In this document: positions 1-5,369 of the stretch, one piece after another
Layout of the letters: each line of letters opens with the position of its first letter
How positions within the stretch are numbered: the first letter of the stretch is position 1
NCBI GenBank assembly: GCA_938003595.1
Contig: CALKYH010000068.1
Coordinates: forward strand, 1-11,314
Source of the DNA: an uncultured bacterium
GTDB taxonomy: Bacteria; Planctomycetota; Phycisphaerae; Phycisphaerales; UBA1924
Direction of reading: 5' to 3'
Length of the DNA: 11,314 bases
The notes under the pieces: generated by a model
Databases searched by the model: none
Told to the model about the DNA's origin: nothing
What the model saw: the letters and a program-made list of their open reading frames with translations, nothing else
Translations under genes and position numbers: made by a program

Positions 1-28
1 GAATCTTATCTTCGGGGTTTCACGGGGC

Positions 29-49
29 CGGCGCCGCGGGGCGGCGCCG
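29..49 (+). other. Leader hairpin upstream of first repeat-protein gene
   Basis: A perfect 9-bp inverted repeat (CGGCGCCGC / GCGGCGCCG) with a GGG loop ends about 40 nt before the ATG at 91. No T-tract follows. It could end an upstream transcript or form a 5'-leader structure. The window begins too close to it to decide. Confidence 0.4.
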
Positions 50-90
50 AGGGATCGTTCGAGGCATTGCCCAAGAAAAGAGAGCAGACA

Positions 91-1842
91 ATGCGGATGC
101 GTGACGGTGTGTGCGTGGCGGCGGTTCTCGCGGCGACGGGCCTTGCGGCTTCGGCCGGGGGGCCGGCGGTGACCTATCGGGTGGTGGCCAAGACCGGCGA
201 CGCCGCGCCCACCGGGGGGAACTTCACGGCCTTCGGCTTCCCGCACATGAACGATCAGGGCGAGGTGGCGTTCACGGCGGACACCAGCGCCGTGCTGTTC
301 TCGAGCGGCATCTGGTCGGAGGGCGTGGGCGGCCCTGGCGCCCTGGCGCTGGTGGCGCGGGAGGGCACCGCCGTGCCGGGCAGCGGGAACACGCTCTTCA
401 TGGGCGAGTTCGGCGGGGAGAACTTCGTCTACTTCGCGCCGGAGATCAACGACCACGGCAATGTCGGGTTCAGCTACCGGATCATCGGCCAGGGCGTGAC
501 CGACGAGACGGACATCGGCCTGGCGCGCCAGGTCGGCGGCGTGCTGCAGAGCGCCGCGCGGCCGCTGCAGCTCGTGCCGGCCGTTCCCGGCGCGTCGCTC
601 CACACCATCAGCAACCTGTTCACCTTCAGCGACAACGACGAGGTGTCGGTGGTCAGCTCGATCGTCGGCCCGGGCGTGAACGCCGACAACGATTTCATGA
701 TCCTGCGCGTCAACCAGAACGGCTCGCTCTCGACGGTGGTGCGCGAGGGCGGCGCGGCGCCGGGGATCCCCGGCGGCATCATCACGGGCGGCTCGTTCGT
801 GTACCCGCTGCTCAACGATGTCGGGCAGGTCTCGTTCACCAACTACCCGACCGCGAACGGCGACTTCTTCTGGTCGATCTATCTGGGCGCGCCCGGGGCG
901 CCGCAGCTGGTGGTCCGGGAGGGCCAGCAGACGCCGCTGGGCGCCGGGACGGAGTTTCTTGGCAGTCTGATCGGCTTCGGGCGGCACATCATCAACAACG
1001 CGGGGCATGTCCTGTTCCCGCAGGACGCGTTGGTCGGCGGCCAGTTCCGTAGCGGCCTGTGGCGGTCGCTGGGGGGGCCGGTGCAGGCGGTCGCGGTGCA
1101 GGGCCAGCCGTCGCCGCTGGGCAACACCTACCTCGGCATCGGCGCCTTCACCGGCGCGCTGGGCAAGGACGGGCGTGCGGTCTTCAGGGCCACCATCGCC
1201 CAGGGCGGCTCGATCACGGCGGACAATGACACGGCGGTGCTGGTGCGGTTCGCCAACGGCTCGACGCAGACGATCGCCCGCGAGGGCGAGCAGGCGCCGG
1301 GCATGATCAACGGCATCTTCTTCGACCACCTGTCGGCGTCGAACGCGATCGAGCAGGTGAACTCCAGGGGTCAGGTCCTCTTCTCGGCGAAAGTCCGCGG
1401 CTTCGGCGTGAGCGACGCCAACGACGAGACTCTCTGGGCGACGCGACTGATCGGCGGGCCGACCCTGATCATGCGCGAGGGCCAGATCTTCGAGGTGTCC
1501 CCGGGCAACTTCAAGCTGGTGCAGGACTTCTCCTTTGCCTCGGGCATTGGCGAGGAGACGGGCAGCCGTGCGGGCTTCAACCGGCTGGGGCAGGTTCTGC
1601 TGCGGCTGCACTTCTCCGACAACACCGCGGCCATCGTCGTCGCCACGCTGCAGAACGACTGCTTCGGCGACATCGACGGCGACCTGGATATCGACTTCGC
1701 CGACCTGAACATTCTGCTGGGCGTCTTCAACACGCAGACCGGCACCGGCGACCCGGGCGATCTGGACCTGGACGGCGATGTGGACTTCGCCGACCTGAAC
1801 CTGCTCCTGGGCGTGTTCAATACGAACTGCGTGCCGATGTAG
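91..1842 (+). CDS. Secreted NxxGxxxF tandem-repeat protein with C-terminal dockerin-like domain (first paralog)
   Basis: The predicted product has 583 residues. I start it at the ATG at 91 because AAGAAAAGAGAG lies just upstream and the protein then opens with a signal peptide (about residues 1-22, likely cleaved after ASA, before GGPAVTYRVV). The TTG at 67 would add eight charged residues ahead of the signal. The body holds eight units of about 60 residues. Each unit has a hydrophobic-NxxGxxxF motif or a degenerate form of it, at about residues 53, 119, 179, 241, 301, 357, 423 and 496. Most units also carry a (V/I)xREGxxxPG motif. Residues 524-583 form two dockerin-type EF-hand loops (DIDGDLDIDFAD and DLDLDGDVDFAD), bracketed by Cys524 and Cys580. 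The repeat family is widespread in Phycisphaerae but its function is unknown. Eight units would suit a beta-propeller; that is inference. It is probably exported and retained at the cell surface. A close paralog follows on the same strand. Confidence 0.88.
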   Translation: MRMRDGVCVAAVLAATGLAASAGGPAVTYRVVAKTGDAAPTGGNFTAFGFPHMNDQGEVAFTADTSAVLFSSGIWSEGVGGPGALALVAREGTAVPGSGNTLFMGEFGGENFVYFAPEINDHGNVGFSYRIIGQGVTDETDIGLARQVGGVLQSAARPLQLVPAVPGASLHTISNLFTFSDNDEVSVVSSIVGPGVNADNDFMILRVNQNGSLSTVVREGGAAPGIPGGIITGGSFVYPLLNDVGQVSFTNYPTANGDFFWSIYLGAPGAPQLVVREGQQTPLGAGTEFLGSLIGFGRHIINNAGHVLFPQDALVGGQFRSGLWRSLGGPVQAVAVQGQPSPLGNTYLGIGAFTGALGKDGRAVFRATIAQGGSITADNDTAVLVRFANGSTQTIAREGEQAPGMINGIFFDHLSASNAIEQVNSRGQVLFSAKVRGFGVSDANDETLWATRLIGGPTLIMREGQIFEVSPGNFKLVQDFSFASGIGEETGSRAGFNRLGQVLLRLHFSDNTAAIVVATLQNDCFGDIDGDLDIDFADLNILLGVFNTQTGTGDPGDLDLDGDVDFADLNLLLGVFNTNCVPM

Positions 1843-1857
1843 GCCGAGTCAGCGGCC

Positions 1858-1896
1858 CATCGGGGCCCGATGCCCGGGGTGGCCTTCAGCCCGGGT
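1858..1896. other. GC-rich dyads just after the first paralog (possible terminator)
   Basis: Sixteen bases after the stop codon lies a near-palindrome at 1858-1872 (CATCGGG, one base, CCCGATG). It overlaps the left arm of a second hairpin, GCCCGGG at 1872-1878 with CCCGGGT at 1890-1896 (7 bp including one G-U pair, 11-nt loop). The two are mutually exclusive. Neither has a T-tract, so intrinsic termination is only a possibility. Confidence 0.3.
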
Positions 1897-1938
1897 CGTG
1901 GCGCGATCGGCATTCAGTTGACGCGTCTTCCGTGCGGA

Positions 1939-1952
1939 CCCGATCGATCGGG
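1939..1952. promoter_or_regulatory. 14-bp perfect palindrome between the two paralogs
   Basis: CCCGATCGATCGGG is a perfect palindrome about 100 nt upstream of the second paralog's ATG, flanked by GGACC at 1936-1940 and GGTCC at 1957-1961, which could extend it as an RNA hairpin. A TTGACG sits at 1918-1923, but no convincing -10 box lies at the right distance. It may be an operator or a structural element. Confidence 0.25.
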
Positions 1953-2052
1953 CCGTGGTCCATGCTCCTGAGCTATGGATCGACCTGATTCGTGTGACGC
2001 CAACGCCGTCGGGCCAACAGTCCCAGGCGGCGCAGGACGAGGAGATCTCGAC

Positions 2053-3810
2053 ATGTTCCGCAACAACGCTGTGACGGTGGTCGTTGGTTCGATGTGCGCC
2101 CTGCTCGCCGAGCCCGCATGGGCCGGCGGACCCGCGGTGACCTACCGGGTCGTCGCCAAGACGGGCGATCCCGCTCCCGGCGGCGGCAATTTCACGGAGT
2201 TCGGCATCCCCCGCATGAACGAGCAGGGCGAGGTCAGCTTCCAGGCGGACACCAGCGCCGTGCTGTTCTCGAGCGGCATCTGGTCCGAGGGCGTCGGCGG
2301 GCCGGGCGCCCTGGCGCAGGTGGTGCGCGAGGGCGCCGCGGTGCCGGGCAGCGGCGGGACGCTGTTCTTCGGCGACTTCACCGAGAGCAACTTCACCTTC
2401 TTCGGTCCGGAGATCAACGACCGCGGCAGCGTGGTGTTCGGCTACCGGATCCTCGGCGCGGGCGTGGACCCGAACCATTCGATCGGCATCGCGCGGCAGG
2501 TGAACGGAACGCTGCAGAATGTGGCGCGCCCCCTGCAGCTCGCGCCCGGTCTCGGCGGCGCGACTTTCCTCGACATCCTGAATATCGTCAACTTCAGCGA
2601 CAACGACGAGGTCGGGCTGGTGATCGATCTCACCGGGCCGGGCATCAACGCGAGCAACGACGAGACGATCTGGCGGTCCAACGCGAACGGGACCTTCAAC
2701 CTCGTCATGCGCGAGGGCGCGGCCGTGCCGGGCCAGCCGGGCTCCACCTATCCTGGCACGGGCCTGGTCCTGCCGCAGGTCAACGATGTCGGCGAATTGT
2801 CGTGGGTGAGCTACCTCAACACCCCCGGGGGCAATCTCTGGACGCTGCTGCGCGGCGCCCCCGGCTCGCCCACGATCGTGGCGCAGGAGGGACAGCAGAC
2901 GCCGCTGGGCCCCGGGACGGCGTTCGAGGGCGGCCTTTTCAGCTTCGGCCAGCACTCCATCAACAACTCGGGGCACACGCTGTTCCCGCAGTACGCGACG
3001 ATCGCCGGCCAGTCGAAGCTCGGCATCTGGCGCCGCCTGGGCGGAGTCCTGCAGGCGGTGGCGGTGGACGGCCAGCCCACGCCGATCGGCAACTTCTACA
3101 CCTTCCTCGACGGCTTCACGGGCGGGCTCGGGAAGGACGGGCGCGTCGCGTTCCGCGGCCGCGCCACGACGGGCGGATCCATCACCGACGACAACAACAG
3201 CGCGCTGTTCATGCGATTCGCGAACGGCGCAACGCAGGTCATCGCACGCGAGGGCGAGCCGGCGCCGGGGCTGCTGTTCGGAGCGACCTACGACCAGTTG
3301 GACCAGGGCATCACTGCCGAGTTTGTGAATGATCGCGGGCAGGTCTGCTACAACGGACTCGTCCGGGGCGTGGGCGTGACCGCGGGCACCAACTACTGCC
3401 TCTGGGGGACGCGCCTGATCTCGGGGCCGACGCTGATGCTGCGCGAGGGCCAGGTCTTCGAGGCCGCGCCCGGCGATTTCCGGCTTGTCTCGGATTTCCG
3501 ATTCATCTTCGGGTCGGGGACAGAGAGCGGCGACCGGACGGCGTTCAATCGCCTGGGTCAGGTGGCCATGCGCCTGGAGTTCTCGAACGGCACGGAGGCA
3601 ATCGTCGTCGCGACGCTGCAGGACGAGTGCTTCGGCGACATCGACGGCGACCTGGACATCGACTTCGCGGACCTGAACATCCTGCTCGGGTTCTTCAACA
3701 TGCAGGTCGGCACGGGCCTCAACGGCGACCTGGACCTGGACGGCGACGTGGACTTCGCCGACCTGAACCTCCTGCTGAGCGTCTTCAACACCAACTGCGT
3801 CCCGATGTGA
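2053..3810 (+). CDS. Secreted NxxGxxxF tandem-repeat protein with C-terminal dockerin-like domain (second paralog)
   Basis: The product has 585 residues starting at the ATG at 2053, which has GAGGAGA about 8 nt upstream. The in-frame ATG at 1975 would place 26 polar residues before the signal peptide and has no such site. The signal peptide spans about residues 1-24, with cleavage after AWA before GGPAVTYRVV, the same junction as in the first paralog. Eight NxxGxxxF-type units start near residues 55, 121, 181, 243, 303, 359, 425 and 498, so the register matches the neighbour almost residue for residue. The unit at 181 (FSDNDEVGL) lacks the Gly and Phe in both copies. Residues 526-585 are the dockerin-like pair of calcium loops, bracketed by Cys526 and Cys582. 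By eye well over half of the residues are identical to the first paralog, which points to tandem duplication followed by divergence. Function is unknown. Confidence 0.88.
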   Translation: MFRNNAVTVVVGSMCALLAEPAWAGGPAVTYRVVAKTGDPAPGGGNFTEFGIPRMNEQGEVSFQADTSAVLFSSGIWSEGVGGPGALAQVVREGAAVPGSGGTLFFGDFTESNFTFFGPEINDRGSVVFGYRILGAGVDPNHSIGIARQVNGTLQNVARPLQLAPGLGGATFLDILNIVNFSDNDEVGLVIDLTGPGINASNDETIWRSNANGTFNLVMREGAAVPGQPGSTYPGTGLVLPQVNDVGELSWVSYLNTPGGNLWTLLRGAPGSPTIVAQEGQQTPLGPGTAFEGGLFSFGQHSINNSGHTLFPQYATIAGQSKLGIWRRLGGVLQAVAVDGQPTPIGNFYTFLDGFTGGLGKDGRVAFRGRATTGGSITDDNNSALFMRFANGATQVIAREGEPAPGLLFGATYDQLDQGITAEFVNDRGQVCYNGLVRGVGVTAGTNYCLWGTRLISGPTLMLREGQVFEAAPGDFRLVSDFRFIFGSGTESGDRTAFNRLGQVAMRLEFSNGTEAIVVATLQDECFGDIDGDLDIDFADLNILLGFFNMQVGTGLNGDLDLDGDVDFADLNLLLSVFNTNCVPM

Positions 3811-3815
3811 TCCGA

Positions 3816-3833
3816 GCCCGGAAATTTCCGGGC
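3816..3833. terminator. 18-nt perfect palindrome after the second paralog
   Basis: GCCCGGAAATTTCCGGGC begins 5 nt after the stop codon at 3808-3810 and is a perfect palindrome. As RNA it gives a GC stem closed over AAAUUU. Its position directly behind a stop suggests 3'-end formation or mRNA 3'-end protection. No U-run follows, so it is not a canonical intrinsic terminator. Confidence 0.45.
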
Positions 3834-3854
3834 GCGGGGTGAGCCGGTCGGGGG

Positions 3855-3895
3855 CCGTTCGTGGCGTGTGGTGGGACGCACCACCCCACGAACGG
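3855..3895 (+). promoter_or_regulatory. 41-nt leader hairpin reaching into the Shine-Dalgarno of the beta-helix gene
   Basis: Outer arms CCGTTCGTGG (3855-3864) and CCACGAACGG (3886-3895) are perfectly complementary over 10 bp. Inside them, GTGGTG (3868-3873) and CACCAC (3879-3884) form a further 6-bp stem with a GGACG loop. The last two bases of the right arm (3894-3895) are the first two of the GGAG at 3894-3897, the best ribosome-binding site for the ATG at 3905. Folding would therefore partly mask translation initiation. It could alternatively be the 3' hairpin of the upstream transcript. Confidence 0.5.
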
Positions 3896-3904
3896 AGACC
3901 CTTC

Positions 3905-5113
3905 ATGCCGAACGCCCGACCGATGATCCTGAGCCTCTTCTCGGCCGCCGCGCTCGGGGCCGGCGCCCTCGCCGGCTCCCTGACGCCGCCCGCCGGCGCC
4001 CCCACTTCCACCTACCGGACGCTGCAGGAAGTCGAACCCCGCACGCCCCTGACCCAGTCGGTCGCGCCCGGCGACGCGGACAGCCTCTACAAGATCACTC
4101 AGCCGGGGAACTACTACCTGACGGGCGATCTGGTCGGCGTGGCTGGGAAAGCGGGCATCGAGATCACGACGAGCGATGTGTCGATCGACCTGAACGGCTT
4201 CACGATGAGGGGCGTCGCCGGCGCCAAATGGGCGATCGGCGACCACGGCGACGAGCAGCTGCCCAGCCCGAACAACATCACGATCCGGAACGGCACGATC
4301 GCGTTCTGGCCTCAGAACGGGGTGTCGGGCGACTGGTTCGGCGGCGTGCGGATCGAGCGCATCGCATTCCGCGCCAATGGCTACTCCGGCGTCAGTGTGA
4401 ACAGCACGGCCACGGTCATTGACTCGGCGTTCTACGGGCACACCGGAACGGGCGTCTCGATCGACGGCGCCGGCTTGGTCTCACACTGCGTTTCGGTCGG
4501 CAACGCGGTCGGGTTCTATGGCAACGGCGTTCACTTCGAGAGTTGTTCCTCCAGCTACGACCAGACCGGGTTCTCGGGATCCTCGAGCCATTTCATCGAC
4601 TGCACCGCGGCCAACAGCTCCAGCTTCGGTTTCGAACTGAACGCGCGCTCGCTGGCTCGAGGTTGCAAGGCGTCCAACACGCCGACCGGCGCCAAGTTGG
4701 TCGGGCCCTACTCCGCGGTGGAGGATTGCTCATTCCTGGGGATCGGCGTGAACGGCGTGCTCGTGGGCGCCGTGCATTGCACGGTCAAGAACAACACCTT
4801 CCATGGCGTGGGGACGAGCAATACGGACGCCGCGATCCAGGTGAACGTCGGCGTGACGAATGTGCTGATCGCCGGCAACTCGGGCACGGCGGTGAAGCGC
4901 GGCGTCGATGTGGACGGCACGAACTGTCTGATCGTGGGCAACTCCTTCGGCGGGCTGCTGACCGGCGGGAGCTACACCTACTCGTTCGCGGCCGGCAATC
5001 GCTACGGCCCGATCGTCGGCGCCGCGACGGGCCCGTCGATCGTGGTCTCGCCGAATCAGTCGATCGCGGGCTCGTTCTCGACGACCGACCCCAACGCGAA
5101 CATCTCGTACTGA
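3905..5113 (+). CDS. Secreted right-handed parallel beta-helix repeat protein
   Basis: The product has 402 residues from the ATG at 3905, with GGAG 7 nt upstream. A GTG at 3839 would add 22 residues ahead of the signal peptide and would be translated through the leader hairpin, so I reject it. Residues 1 to about 25 form a signal peptide (MILSLFSAAALGAGALAGS). The stretch SLYKITQPGNYYLTGDL, followed by a GIEITTSDVSIDLNGFTMRG-type segment, is the typical N-terminal cap of planctomycete parallel beta-helix proteins. From about residue 120 onward, short strands repeat with many Gly, Ser and Asn turns (ITIRNGTIAF, VRIERIAFRANGYSGV, AVHCTVKNNTFHGV), as in pectate-lyase-like coils. No catalytic triad is recognisable. 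Unlike its neighbours it has neither a dockerin-like tail nor a PEP-CTERM tail, so it may be free or bound by the helix itself. Such folds usually bind or cleave polysaccharide, but the substrate is unknown. Confidence 0.85.
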   Translation: MPNARPMILSLFSAAALGAGALAGSLTPPAGAPTSTYRTLQEVEPRTPLTQSVAPGDADSLYKITQPGNYYLTGDLVGVAGKAGIEITTSDVSIDLNGFTMRGVAGAKWAIGDHGDEQLPSPNNITIRNGTIAFWPQNGVSGDWFGGVRIERIAFRANGYSGVSVNSTATVIDSAFYGHTGTGVSIDGAGLVSHCVSVGNAVGFYGNGVHFESCSSSYDQTGFSGSSSHFIDCTAANSSSFGFELNARSLARGCKASNTPTGAKLVGPYSAVEDCSFLGIGVNGVLVGAVHCTVKNNTFHGVGTSNTDAAIQVNVGVTNVLIAGNSGTAVKRGVDVDGTNCLIVGNSFGGLLTGGSYTYSFAAGNRYGPIVGAATGPSIVVSPNQSIAGSFSTTDPNANISY

Positions 5114-5146
5114 CCAGCGGCTCGCGACCTGGTCTCCAGAGCGACG

Positions 5147-5182
5147 GCGGCCCCGGCGAATCGCCGGGGCCGCGGTGTTTTT
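5147..5182 (+). terminator. Intrinsic terminator after the beta-helix gene (repeat copy 1)
   Basis: A 13-bp GC stem (GCGGCCCCGGCGA, single A, TCGCCGGGGCCGC) is followed within a few bases by TTTTT at 5178-5182, a classical rho-independent layout 33 nt after the stop. The stem and flanking bases recur identically at 8311 and 9431. Confidence 0.85.
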
Positions 5183-5276
5183 GGCGGCGCCAACGGGGCC
5201 GGCGGCGGCCCTCCTGCCAACTCCGGATTGATGAGGCCGACGCCATGCGGTCGGACCGGTGGGTCGAGGACTCGCG

Positions 5277-5306
5277 TTGACCCCAGCTCCTGGTCAGGGG
5301 TAGAAT
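5277..5306 (+). promoter_or_regulatory. Sigma70-type promoter of the laccase gene, with dyads in its spacer
   Basis: TTGACC (5277-5282) and TAGAAT (5301-5306) are separated by 18 bp. Together with an A-rich start region (5307-5318), they lie about 65 nt before the laccase ATG. The preceding gene is closed off by a terminator, so a dedicated promoter is expected here. A dyad TGACC (5278-5282) / GGTCA (5292-5296) spans the -35 box and spacer, and ACCCC (5280-5284) / GGGGT (5297-5301) overlaps it. Either could be an operator. The promoter call is from sequence match only. Confidence 0.6.
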
Positions 5307-5369
5307 AAGGACAAAAAAGTCCACAAATCATCCCGACCGTCCCTGAGCCTCTATTCGGAGGAGAACGAC

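Noticed and set aside
1908..1952. TTGACG at 1918 as a promoter for the second paralog
   Set aside because: At 16-18 bp downstream there is only CGATCG-type sequence and no acceptable -10 box, so I did not annotate it.
1975..2052. Upstream ATG for the second paralog
   Set aside because: It would put 26 polar residues before the signal peptide, and the ATG at 2053 has a clear GAGGAGA site.
1849..4011. Long minus-strand open frame opposite the second paralog (about 720 codons)
   Set aside because: It is antisense to a gene with a signal peptide, repeats and a dockerin-like tail. Its translation is Arg/Ala/Val/Asp-rich without motifs, typical of an open shadow frame in GC-rich DNA.
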